Positions 1-7,297 of a stretch of DNA of 64,000 bases are shown piece after piece; position 1 is the first letter of the stretch; each line of letters opens with the position of its first letter. Source of the stretch: Neisseria lactamica (GTDB taxonomy: Bacteria; Pseudomonadota; Gammaproteobacteria; Burkholderiales; Neisseriaceae); assembly GCF_901482445.1 (NCBI RefSeq), contig NZ_LR590477.1:1798001-1862000 (forward strand). The letters run 5' to 3'. Both the position numbers and the translations under genes were made by a program. Under the pieces are notes generated by a model, which saw only the letters and a list, made by a program, of their open reading frames with translations, was not told the DNA's origin and did no database searches.

Positions 1-370
1 AATTCCAGCGCAGGCGCATAGGGAACACGCCCTGAAGGGTTTGCAGGCGCACGTTGGACGCGGCAAACGCCCACACGACCGAAAACACCATCATCGCCGC
101 CATGGCCGCCAGTTCCCAACCTTTTTCGGCAAACAGTTCGGCGGGCGCGTATTTGCCGAGCCATTCCACGATTTTGCCCATAAATTGAAAAACCAGGGCT
201 TCCATAATGCCGATGCCGGCGGTCAGCACCGCCAGGGCGGCGATCCATTTCCGCACCCCGGCCATACTGCTCCAGACAAACCGCCGCAAGCCTTTTTCGG
301 GCGTTTTCGGGGCAGCTTCCGGATAAGGGTCGATTCGGGATTCGAACCAGGAAAAGATTTTGTTCAACAT
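1..370 (-). CDS. ABC exporter, N-terminal part (cut by window edge)
   Basis: The 123 visible residues begin MLNKIFSWFESRIDPYPEAA and run off the window. A charged cytoplasmic start is followed by a hydrophobic helix (about residues 42-62, IAALAVLTAGIGIMEALVF) and a second one near residues 88-106. This is the usual start of a fused ABC exporter (transmembrane domain followed by ATPase) of the MsbA/lipid-exporter type. The ATPase half lies outside, so the substrate cannot be judged. The ATG at 368-370 is the first in frame and lies just inside an inverted DUS pair. It is read in the same direction as ruvA upstream, with about 160 bp between them. Confidence 0.7.
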   Translation of the reverse strand, partial: MLNKIFSWFESRIDPYPEAAPKTPEKGLRRFVWSSMAGVRKWIAALAVLTAGIGIMEALVFQFMGKIVEWLGKYAPAELFAEKGWELAAMAAMMVFSVVWAFAASNVRLQTLQGVFPMRLRWN

Positions 371-393
371 TGTTTTCGATTTCGGTAAAACAG

Positions 394-427
394 TTTCAGA
401 CGGCATCAAACACAATGCCGTCTGAAA
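394..427. terminator. Inverted DUS pair
   Basis: Two 12-mer DUS copies face each other (395-406 and 415-426) with an 8-nt loop. The pair lies between the ruvA 3' end and the ABC exporter start. It can form a hairpin, but no long T run follows on the minus strand, so terminator activity is uncertain. Confidence 0.5.
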
Positions 428-532
428 GGAAGGACAATAACGCCATTTTACGGGAAAAGCCGTCGGGAAGACAGCACGGGGCGGAAACGCAGGGTTTCGG
501 CAGGGAAAACGCCGCGCCGCCTTCAGACGGCA

Positions 533-1117
533 TTATTTCAGCAGGTTTTTCAGGGCAAGGCGCACGCCTTCGCCCACGTCCGCCCCCTTCGGAACGCCTT
601 TGACCGCCGCTTTTGCTTCGCGTTCGCTGTAACCCAGCGCAAGCAGCGTGCTGACGATGTCTTCCGTTTCGTCGGCGGCGGGTGCGGCGGCAAACAGCCC
701 GTCCGTTACCGTATGCGCGACCAGCTTGCCGCGCAGTTCCAAAACCATACGTTCGGCGGTTTTTTTGCCGATTCCTGGAGCGGAAGACAGGCGTTTCACG
801 TCTTCTTCCGCCACCGCCCGCGCCAGCTCGTCTGCCGTCATCGCCGACAAAATGCCCAAAGCCGTTTTCGCGCCGATGCCGCCGACCTTGATCAGTTGGC
901 GGAAGGTCTTGCGTTCTTCCGCAGTGGCAAAACCAAATAAAAGATGTGCGTCTTCCCGAATGATAAGTTGGGTAAACAGTTGTACGCTTTCGCCCACGGG
1001 CGGCAGGTTGCAGAAGGTCTGCATCGATACGTCGGCTTCGTAGCCGACACCGTTGACATCGATGACGATTTGCGGAGGGTTTTTTTCAACCAGTTTGCCG
1101 GTCAGCCTGCTGATCAT
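533..1117 (-). CDS. ruvA: Holliday junction branch-migration protein RuvA
   Basis: 194 residues, the usual RuvA length. RuvA binds four-way DNA junctions as a tetramer and loads the RuvB motor in recombination and repair. The start MISRLTGKLVEK with DVNGVGYE is the OB-fold domain I. Two helix-hairpin-helix motifs are visible in domain II: GGIGAKTALGILS (about residues 77-89) and APGIGKKTAERMVLELRGKL (about 112-131). The last 45 residues form the RuvB-binding three-helix domain (LLALGYSEREAKAAV). ruvB is not adjacent, which is normal for Neisseria. A single DUS lies just beyond the stop. Confidence 0.95.
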   Translation of the reverse strand: MISRLTGKLVEKNPPQIVIDVNGVGYEADVSMQTFCNLPPVGESVQLFTQLIIREDAHLLFGFATAEERKTFRQLIKVGGIGAKTALGILSAMTADELARAVAEEDVKRLSSAPGIGKKTAERMVLELRGKLVAHTVTDGLFAAAPAADETEDIVSTLLALGYSEREAKAAVKGVPKGADVGEGVRLALKNLLK

Positions 1118-1149
1118 AATGTGCCGAATCCTGAAGTGTCGGGTGCAAA

Positions 1150-1184
1150 ATGCCGTCTGAAACCGGTTCGGGCTTCAGACGGCA
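1150..1184 (-). terminator. DUS hairpin terminator of the PepSY gene
   Basis: Inverted DUS halves enclose a GC-rich loop and are followed, reading leftwards, by a short T run. It lies just beyond the PepSY gene stop and in front of ruvA. Confidence 0.6.
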
Positions 1185-1199
1185 CGGATTGTATCAAAT

Positions 1200-1526
1200 T
1201 CAGTCGTCGCGGCGGGAGGAAATCACGCGGCCGGTGCGGGCATCGACAACGACTTTGTATTCCTGTCCGTTTTTGACGATTTCGATATCGTAATGCGGAC
1301 GGCCGTTGTCGTGTTCGAGATCGATGTCGGTGATTTTGCCGCCGATACGCGCCAACGCCGCTTTTTCGGCTTGGGCGCGGCTGATGATTTTGTCTTGTTT
1401 GTCGTGTTGGTGTGCGGCGTGTCCGTGGTCGTCATCGCCGTGTCCGTCGTGGTGGGCGAGTGCGGGGGCGGAAATGCCCATCAGTGCGGTTGCGGCGGCG
1501 GTCAAGAGAAGGTGTTTGATGTTCAT
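1200..1526 (-). CDS. Exported PepSY-domain protein, His-rich
   Basis: 108 residues. A clear Sec signal peptide (MNIKHLLLTAAATALMGISAPALA) should be cut after ALA. The mature protein starts with a His/Asp-rich stretch (HHDGHGDDDHGHAAHQHD), a plausible metal-binding tail. One PepSY domain follows (about residues 46-104: ISRAQAEKAAL, TDIDLEHDNGRPHYDIEI, EYKVVVDARTGRVI). PepSY domains often act as periplasmic inhibitors or sensors near peptidases or two-component systems, but none is adjacent here. The His-rich segment hints at copper, zinc or nickel binding; that is inference. Confidence 0.8.
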   Translation of the reverse strand: MNIKHLLLTAAATALMGISAPALAHHDGHGDDDHGHAAHQHDKQDKIISRAQAEKAALARIGGKITDIDLEHDNGRPHYDIEIVKNGQEYKVVVDARTGRVISSRRDD

Positions 1527-1587
1527 ATTTTGCCTTTGTAAATCGGGGGTTGGAAAATGCGGATATTAATAAGGCATCAAATGACCG

Positions 1588-2304
1588 TCAGCCGGCGGTC
1601 AGTACCGCCCGAACCATACCGCGCGCCTGAGCTTCGGCTTCGGCGGCGCGTTCCTGCGAGGCAAACGGGCCCATTTTGACGACGTATTCGTAACGGCGTT
1701 TTTCAATGGCGAGGTTCGGGCTTGATGTCGAAGCGGCGAAGTTTTGGGCGGCCTGGTTCAGATAGGTTTGTGCTTCGTGTTCCGTACCGAAGGATTTTAA
1801 GTCGATAAAGATGTCTTTGCCGGCGGACGGTGCGGATTGGCCCGGGACGATTTGTTCGATTTTGACGTGCGCCGTCCCTTGGCTGACAAAGCCCAATTTT
1901 TGCGCGGCGGCTTTGGATACGTCGATGATGCGGTTGCTATGGAAGGGGCCGCGGTCGTTGACGCGGACGATGACGCTTTTGCCGTTTTTGGTATTGGTTA
2001 CGCGCACATAGCTGGGGATGGGCAGGGTTTTGTGGGCGGCGGTAAAGGCGTTCATATCGTATCGTTCTCCGCCGGAAGTTTTGCGCCCGTGAAACCTGCC
2101 GCCGTACCACGAGGCGTTGCCGGTTTGCGTGAATTCGGCAACTTGGTTTATCGGCGTGTAGCGTTTTCCGGCGACTTTGTAGCTGCGGTTGGCGGAGGCG
2201 TGCAGTTTTTCTGCCTTGACCACTGCGTCGGCGGATGCCGTCTGAAGGGAATGTGTGCCGAATGCGGCGGTGAGGAGGAAAAGGGTTTTTCGGGTTAAAG
2301 TCAA
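1588..2304 (-). CDS. rlpA: RlpA-family septal ring lytic transglycosylase
   Basis: 238 residues. RlpA proteins cleave denuded peptidoglycan glycan strands at the division septum. The double-psi beta-barrel catalytic domain spans about residues 60-150: GNASWYGGRFHGRKTSGGE supplies the conserved motif with its Glu, and VRVNDRGPFHSNRIIDVS the conserved Asp/His part. A C-terminal SPOR-like domain (about 165-235, IFIDLKSFG and YVVKMGPFASQERAAEAEAQ) would bind septal glycan. The start is TTG at 2304, preceded by GGAA; no ATG fits. The N-terminal signal has no lipobox Cys, so unlike many RlpA proteins it is probably periplasmic rather than a lipoprotein. Confidence 0.88.
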   Translation of the reverse strand: MTLTRKTLFLLTAAFGTHSLQTASADAVVKAEKLHASANRSYKVAGKRYTPINQVAEFTQTGNASWYGGRFHGRKTSGGERYDMNAFTAAHKTLPIPSYVRVTNTKNGKSVIVRVNDRGPFHSNRIIDVSKAAAQKLGFVSQGTAHVKIEQIVPGQSAPSAGKDIFIDLKSFGTEHEAQTYLNQAAQNFAASTSSPNLAIEKRRYEYVVKMGPFASQERAAEAEAQARGMVRAVLTAG

Positions 2305-2379
2305 AACGTGTTCCGTTCTTGAGTTAAAGATGAATGGGCATCGTGTCCGGACGGGTTTTCAGACGGCATGAACTTGCGT

Positions 2380-2844
2380 TCAAACGCCGCCCGCGTAACC
2401 GTGTTGCCGCCACGCTTCAAAGAGAATCACGGCGACGGTGTTGGACAGGTTCATACTCCGGCTGCCGGGCTGCATAGGCAGGCGGATTTTTTGCGCGGCG
2501 GGCAGGCTGTCGAGGATGTCGGCGGGCAGCCCGCGCGTTTCCGGCCCGAACAGTAAAACGTCGCCTTTTTGAAACGCCGTTTCATCGGGACGCGCCGTGC
2601 CTTTGGTGGTCAGGGCGAAAATGCGCCTGCCTGCCAGCGCCTTGAGGCAGTCGTCGAAGTTTTCGTGCACCGTCAGGCTGGCGAACTCGTGGTAGTCGAG
2701 TCCGGCGCGTTTCATTTTGGCGGAATCCAATGGGAAACCGAGCGGTTTGACAAGGTGCAAATCCGCACCGGTATTGGCGCACAGGCGGATGATGTTGCCT
2801 GTATTCGGGGGGATTTCCGGTTGGTATAAAACAATGGTAAACAT
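2380..2844 (-). CDS. trmL: tRNA (cytidine/uridine-34-2'-O)-methyltransferase TrmL
   Basis: 154 residues from the ATG at 2844; a longer frame begins with TTG at 2853 but adds only three residues. It is a SPOUT-class enzyme that 2'-O-methylates the wobble base of tRNA-Leu isoacceptors. Family motifs are present: motif 1 PNTGNIIRLCANTG near the start, motif 2 LLFGPETRGLP (about residue 100), and motif 3 IRLPMQPGSRSMNLSNTVAV with the knot-forming SMNLSN. The length fits the minimal SPOUT architecture with no extra RNA-binding domain. It lies between comF and rlpA, all on the minus strand. Confidence 0.93.
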   Translation of the reverse strand: MFTIVLYQPEIPPNTGNIIRLCANTGADLHLVKPLGFPLDSAKMKRAGLDYHEFASLTVHENFDDCLKALAGRRIFALTTKGTARPDETAFQKGDVLLFGPETRGLPADILDSLPAAQKIRLPMQPGSRSMNLSNTVAVILFEAWRQHGYAGGV

Positions 2845-2908
2845 AAATATCAATCACTTATAGGCGCGTAACCTTGCCACAAGGCGGCATAGGTGTCAAA
2901 AAATTTAG

Positions 2909-3634
2909 TTATTTTTTCATTGGCGTGCGTGCCAGCGTCCAGCAGCAGACGCGGCGCGCGCCCGATTTTTTCAGCATCTTCGCCAGTTCGTTCAGTGTCG
3001 CGCCGGTGGTAAAGACATCGTCGATTAACAAAATATTACAGCCTTTCGGCAGCGGTTCGCGGATTTCAAAGGCGTTTTTGATGTTTCGCCGCCGTTCGCT
3101 GCCTTTGAGCGTGCTTTGCGGCGGCCGGTGGCGGCGGAAAACGGTGTGTCGGGGCAGCGTGCGCCAACCGTAATGCTGCGCCAGCAGCCCAACGATGCTT
3201 TCGCTTTGGTTGAAGCCGCGTTGCAGCAGCCGTTCTTTGCCCAGCGGTACGGGCAGGACGAAATCGAAACATTCGTCTGCAAGCCTGTCGGGCGGATTCT
3301 GCATCATCAGGTCTGCCAACGGGCGCGCCATACTCAAATCTGCCAAGTGTTTCAGCGCGCGTATCATATTGCTGACGGGCAGTTCGTAATACAGCGAAGC
3401 CCACATCCGGTCGAATGCGGGCGGTTTTTTCTGGCACGCGCCGCATACCGATCCGCCTTGGATGTGTCTGAAACACAGGGGGCAGCTGTTTGCCGCGTCG
3501 GTGCGGTATGCCGCCAAATCGTCGCGGCAGCCGCCGCAGATGCCGTCTGAAACGCCGGACGAACCGTGGCATAATACGCAACGCCTGATAGTGGGCGCGT
3601 CTGCAATGCGCCGCCAACAAGAGAGAAAATCCAT
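2909..3634 (-). CDS. comF: ComF-like phosphoribosyltransferase, competence-related
   Basis: 241 residues from the ATG at 3634; a TTG at 3649 would add five residues. The N-terminal zinc-ribbon region has paired cysteines (CVLCHG, GICGGC, CPLCFRH, CGACQKKPP). The C-terminal half is a type I phosphoribosyltransferase domain with NQSE and the PRPP loop ILLIDDVFTTGATL (about residues 202-215). ComF proteins are needed for transformation after DNA uptake in several bacteria, probably in handling internalised single strands. Its ATG and the bioH ATG on the other strand share two bases, so the genes are divergent with overlapping starts. Confidence 0.88.
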   Translation of the reverse strand: MDFLSCWRRIADAPTIRRCVLCHGSSGVSDGICGGCRDDLAAYRTDAANSCPLCFRHIQGGSVCGACQKKPPAFDRMWASLYYELPVSNMIRALKHLADLSMARPLADLMMQNPPDRLADECFDFVLPVPLGKERLLQRGFNQSESIVGLLAQHYGWRTLPRHTVFRRHRPPQSTLKGSERRRNIKNAFEIREPLPKGCNILLIDDVFTTGATLNELAKMLKKSGARRVCCWTLARTPMKK

Positions 3635-4376
3635 GCCTGATGCCGTCAAAAAAGTTTACCTGATACACGGTTGGGGGGCGAACCGCCACGTGTTCGACGA
3701 TTTGATGCCGCGCCTGCCCGCAACGTGGCCGGTGTCCGCCGTCGATTTGCCCGGACACGGCGACGCGCCCTTCGTGCAACCCTTCGATATTGAGGCAGCC
3801 GCCGATGCTGTTGCCGCCCAAATTGACGCGCCGGCCGACATTTTCGGCTGGTCGCTCGGCGGATTGGTCGCGCTGTATCTGGCGGCGCGCCATCCTGACA
3901 AAGTCCGTTCGCTCTGCCTGACGGCGAGTTTCGCCCGGCTGACGGCCGCCGAAGACTATCCCGAAGGGCTTGCCGCGCCTGCATTGGGCAAAATGGTCGG
4001 TGCGTTCCGTTCGGATTATGCCAAACATATCAAACAGTTTCTACAATTACAGCTTCTGCACGCGCCCGATGCCGCCGAAATCATCGGCAGAATCCTGCCC
4101 GATTTGGCACGGTGCGGCACGCCCTCCGCCTTACATGAAGCTTTGGACGCGGCGGAAAGGGCGGATGCGCGGCATTTGTTGGACAAGATAGATGTTCCGG
4201 TACTGCTGGTGTTCGGCGGCAAAGACGCGATTACGCCGCCGCGTATGGGCGAGTATCTGCACCGCCGTTTGAAGGGCAGCAGGCTGGTTGTGATGGAAAA
4301 GGCGGCACACGCGCCGTTTTTAAGCCACGCGGAAGCGTTTGCCGCGCTGTACCGCGACTTTGTGGAAGGGGTTTGA
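3633..4376 (+). CDS. bioH: Pimeloyl-ACP methyl ester esterase BioH
   Basis: 247 residues. BioH removes the methyl group from pimeloyl-ACP methyl ester, ending the synthesis of the biotin precursor. It has an alpha/beta-hydrolase fold: oxyanion region LIHGWGANRHVFDDL, nucleophile elbow GWSLGG (about residue 77), the Asp region LLVFGGKDAITP (about 196) and the catalytic His in KAAHAPFLSH (about 225). The ATG at 3633 follows GAGAGA and overlaps the divergent comF start. The stop at 4374-4376 is one base before bioC, so the two are co-transcribed and act in the same pathway. An in-frame extension back to 3462 lacks support. Confidence 0.92.
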   Translation: MPDAVKKVYLIHGWGANRHVFDDLMPRLPATWPVSAVDLPGHGDAPFVQPFDIEAAADAVAAQIDAPADIFGWSLGGLVALYLAARHPDKVRSLCLTASFARLTAAEDYPEGLAAPALGKMVGAFRSDYAKHIKQFLQLQLLHAPDAAEIIGRILPDLARCGTPSALHEALDAAERADARHLLDKIDVPVLLVFGGKDAITPPRMGEYLHRRLKGSRLVVMEKAAHAPFLSHAEAFAALYRDFVEGV

Positions 4377-4377
4377 G

Positions 4378-5211
4378 ATGAACCATCAGGACGCACGCTG
4401 GCAGGTTCACCGCCATCTTGCCGAACATACCGACCAACGGCTGACACTCGTCCGCAACGCGCCCAAACATATCCTGCTTGCCGGTGCGGATGCGGACATC
4501 AGCCGCAGCCTGCTGGCGAAACGATATCCGCAGGCGGTATTTGAAGAATACGATTCCCGTGCGGATTTTTTGGCGGCTGCCGCAGCCGTGCGCAAGGGCG
4601 GTTTTTGGCAAAGGTTTACGGGTAAGGGCGTGGTGCAACACTGCCAATCCCCGACCGCGCCGCTGCCCGAAGCGTGTGCCGATATGTTGTGGTCGAATCT
4701 CGGACTGTTGGCGGCGGAACAAATCCTTCCTGTGCTGCACAACTGGGCGCGCGCGCTGGAGACGGACGGGCTGCTGTTTTTCACCTGCTTCGGGCGAGAT
4801 ACCTTGGCGGAACTGAAATGCCGTCTGAAAGAAAATGGCATTGAAAGCCGCAGCGCGCTTTTCCCCGATATGCACGACTTGGGCGATATGCTTGCTGAAA
4901 ACGGGTTTTACGACCCCGTTACCGATACGGCGAAGCTGGTGTTGGATTACAAAAAGGCGGAAACGTTTTGGGCGGATATGGACACGCTGGGCGTTTGGCG
5001 GGCGATGTCGTGGAACGATGAAAACGCCGCGCGTTCGTGTGTCGGGACAATATTTGAACGGGAAGGCGGTTTGAGTATTACGCTGGAAACAGTGTACGGA
5101 CACGCCGTGAAAAAACTGATGCTGCCGCAAGGGGAGAACGTGGTGCAGTTCTTTCCGAAGAATGGCTTAACTAATCCATCAGTAAAAAAAGGGATAAGGG
5201 TAAATAAATGA
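4378..5211 (+). CDS. bioC: Malonyl-ACP O-methyltransferase BioC
   Basis: 277 residues. BioC methylates malonyl-ACP so that it can prime pimelate synthesis, the step reversed later by BioH just upstream. It is a class I SAM methyltransferase: glycine-rich loop HILLAGADADIS (about residues 32-43), the ADMLWSNLGLL segment after strand 4 (about 101-111), and TDGLLFFTCFGRDTLAEL. The body ends near VVQFFPK; the last 16 residues (NGLTNPSVKKGIRVNK) are AT-rich and unlike the rest. The stop overlaps the next, AT-rich gene by 4 nt. This suggests the original 3' end was replaced when that gene was inserted. Confidence 0.88.
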   Translation: MNHQDARWQVHRHLAEHTDQRLTLVRNAPKHILLAGADADISRSLLAKRYPQAVFEEYDSRADFLAAAAAVRKGGFWQRFTGKGVVQHCQSPTAPLPEACADMLWSNLGLLAAEQILPVLHNWARALETDGLLFFTCFGRDTLAELKCRLKENGIESRSALFPDMHDLGDMLAENGFYDPVTDTAKLVLDYKKAETFWADMDTLGVWRAMSWNDENAARSCVGTIFEREGGLSITLETVYGHAVKKLMLPQGENVVQFFPKNGLTNPSVKKGIRVNK

Positions 5212-5633
5212 ATGAGTTAAATGGAAGGATTTTATCAGTAAAGGGGCTTTTCTTCATATATGACGAAACGGATCTTGATATTGATGTCCAACGTCCCGAT
5301 GAAATACAGTTTGATTTGGAAGGGATCTCTGTTTTATTTAAGTGTAATGGCAGCGAACCGAATCTGTCTTATGAAATCAACAAGGAAGCTGAAAACGTAT
5401 CTTTAGGTAGTTATGGAGAGCTTAAAATATTCGATTTAACCGATTTTGATTTTTTTGGTTTCCTTAAAGATGAAGACCTATTGGAAATGAGAAAACTATA
5501 TCTTGATGATGATGAAATCGGGTTTCGGCTAATTTTTTCCCAATCAGTGTTGAATATGATTAATTGGGGAGATGAATTTTTTTTGTTTAAAAACTTACCC
5601 GAATTTTTAATAAATGAAAATCTCCATGAATAA
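5208..5633 (+). CDS. Hypothetical AT-rich acidic protein
   Basis: 141 residues, not recognised. The ATG at 5208 overlaps the bioC stop (ATGA) and has AAGGG seven bases upstream. The protein is acidic and rich in Asp, Glu, Phe and Leu (DETDLDIDVQ, FDLTDFDFFGFLKDEDLLEM), with no signal peptide or membrane segment. Base composition is far more AT-rich than bioC, a sign of transfer. Its size, acidity and position as a lone gene behind a core operon resemble orphan immunity proteins of polymorphic toxin systems; this is inference and no toxin is nearby. Confidence 0.7.
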   Translation: MNELNGRILSVKGLFFIYDETDLDIDVQRPDEIQFDLEGISVLFKCNGSEPNLSYEINKEAENVSLGSYGELKIFDLTDFDFFGFLKDEDLLEMRKLYLDDDEIGFRLIFSQSVLNMINWGDEFFLFKNLPEFLINENLHE

Positions 5634-5669
5634 AAATTTAGGGGCTGTACTAGATAAGATGATGTGCAG

Positions 5670-5714
5670 ATGCCGTCTGAAGCCGTCTGAAGCCGTTTCC
5701 AGGTTTCAGACGGT
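5670..5714. repeat. Tandem DUS cluster
   Basis: A 12-mer DUS at 5670-5681, a second 10-mer core (GCCGTCTGAA) right after it at 5683-5692, and an opposing copy (TTCAGACGG) at 5705-5713. The inverted set can form a terminator hairpin behind the 5208 gene. The doubled forward core is unusual. Confidence 0.7.
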
Positions 5715-5753
5715 ATCTGTCTGTGAAAACCTACAGAAATAAAGGAAATGCCG

Positions 5754-7250
5754 ATGTATGCCGATGCCGGAGACGTATATTGCGTCTATAACATCAGACT
5801 GAAGCAGTACACTGCCTGCCAGGTTACCCGGGTTGAAGAACACGGTGGCAAAAAAACATATGCAACCCTGCTGGCTTTGGACTGGCAGGGCAACAAACCG
5901 CTTGGGGCGGAGGAGCTGGCGGATTTGAAACCGCTTTACAAAGACTTTATGTATTGGGAACGCGGTCTGCACATGTATAAGGCAAGTGCCGTCGTGCCAA
6001 CGGGATATGTACGGGTTGGGAATACCGCGCCGCTGGTCGGCGAAGACACGCAGCGGTATGCCTCTTTTTGGGGCGACGGCTACGACGTGTACCGTCAGTT
6101 GAGATGGCAGCAGATACCCGAAAAACAGAGAAAGGCATTCAAAAAAGCCGCCAAAAGCAAAAAGACCGTGATGTTTGCCGGACGGGAATACGGTATATCC
6201 AAACAGAATTTGAGCGATGTTTGGGACGATTTTGAAGACGCGATGGAACTGAAGGCGTTTCCCTGCCTGTCTTCGCTGTTTCTGACCAAATGGCATAAAA
6301 ATCTATATGAATATCTGGAGGAATATCCGTTTATCACCCGATTGTGTCTGGAAAACCACGGTCAGACCGTGCTGGATTTCAGCAATACGCGCATAACCGA
6401 CCTTTCTGTCGATATGACCGGCGTGGAATCGCTTTATTTGAACGAAGGCTTGGACAGCCTGAACCTGAAAGGCGAAATCAAGGAAAACTGCAAGGTCTAT
6501 ACCGCCGAAAAGGGCGCGGGTCTGATTTTGGAAGTGGGCAAAAGCGTTCCCAAAGTGCAGGGTTTGGAAAACCTGACCGCCGTCAACGTTATGGGCATTG
6601 CCGATTTCGATATGCAAAACCTGTCGGAAACTTATCCCAAGCTCAAAACCATACGGCTGTGGGGCAAACCGGGCAATATCGCCAATTTTTCCGCCGTATC
6701 GGGATTTGAGGATTTGGAAGTGTTCACTACCGTAGATTTGTTCGGTTTCGGCGCGGACGACATCCCGCATCCCGACCGGCTGCCGAAGCTGCACAGGCTG
6801 TGGATGAGCAGCCTGCCCGAAGAGGCGGCGAAGGCAGTGAAGAAACTTTATAAGAAACGGAAGGAAGACGGGCTGGACCTGTGGATAGAAAAAGCCCGAA
6901 AACCCGAATGGCTGGCGCAAAATTTCGACAACCCCTTCCGCGATTGGGACGGCGCGGAGCATATCCCGAAAAGCCAAGCCAAAAAAGCGGCGGAGCTGTA
7001 CCGGAAAACCCGTGCCGGCGTGGTCAAACTGCTCGGCAATCCGCCTGAAAACATAGGAGGGGGGCTGGCAGAGGCGGTCAAAGCCTATACCGGAGGTTTC
7101 AACAAAATGGACAAAAAACACTTTATCGACACGGTAGAACGGGAAGATATTGCCGAGGCGTTGGAAACGATATTGGACCTGATACCGGAGGGGTCTTGTG
7201 CTGACAAGGAAAAACTGTTTGAAATATTTGATAAAAACAGGAATTTTTAA
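5754..7250 (+). CDS. Hypothetical 498-aa protein with leucine-rich-like middle
   Basis: No firm family is recognised. The start is set at ATG 5754 because AAAGGA at 5741-5746 is seven bases away; ATG 5748 is only one base from it. The N-terminal 45 residues (GDVYCVYNIRLKQYTACQVTR) resemble the small beta-domain seen in some immunity proteins. The middle (about residues 195-330) shows irregular repeats such as TRLCLENHGQTVLDFSNTRI, VESLYLNEGLDSLNLKG and PKLKTIRLWG, like degenerate leucine-rich repeats. The C-terminal 100 residues are Lys-rich and helical. There is no signal peptide. It follows the AT-rich 5208 gene and may belong to the same acquired cassette. Confidence 0.75.
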   Translation: MYADAGDVYCVYNIRLKQYTACQVTRVEEHGGKKTYATLLALDWQGNKPLGAEELADLKPLYKDFMYWERGLHMYKASAVVPTGYVRVGNTAPLVGEDTQRYASFWGDGYDVYRQLRWQQIPEKQRKAFKKAAKSKKTVMFAGREYGISKQNLSDVWDDFEDAMELKAFPCLSSLFLTKWHKNLYEYLEEYPFITRLCLENHGQTVLDFSNTRITDLSVDMTGVESLYLNEGLDSLNLKGEIKENCKVYTAEKGAGLILEVGKSVPKVQGLENLTAVNVMGIADFDMQNLSETYPKLKTIRLWGKPGNIANFSAVSGFEDLEVFTTVDLFGFGADDIPHPDRLPKLHRLWMSSLPEEAAKAVKKLYKKRKEDGLDLWIEKARKPEWLAQNFDNPFRDWDGAEHIPKSQAKKAAELYRKTRAGVVKLLGNPPENIGGGLAEAVKAYTGGFNKMDKKHFIDTVEREDIAEALETILDLIPEGSCADKEKLFEIFDKNRNF

Positions 7251-7259
7251 ATAGGGGCA

Positions 7260-7297
7260 ATGCCGTCTGAAACTTGGTAACGGGCTTCAGACGGCAT
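7260..7297. terminator. Bidirectional DUS terminator
   Basis: Inverted 12-mer DUS pair (7260-7271 and 7286-7297) between two convergent genes. The right arm encodes the last codons and stop of recQ (ending DAV-stop). Confidence 0.75.

Noticed and set aside
320..350. tRNA-like T-loop sequence (ATTCGAACC)
   Set aside because: No acceptor or anticodon arms around it; it is coding sequence of the ABC exporter.
3066..4028. Long minus-strand frame opposite bioH
   Set aside because: A GC-rich shadow of bioH/comF with no family signature.
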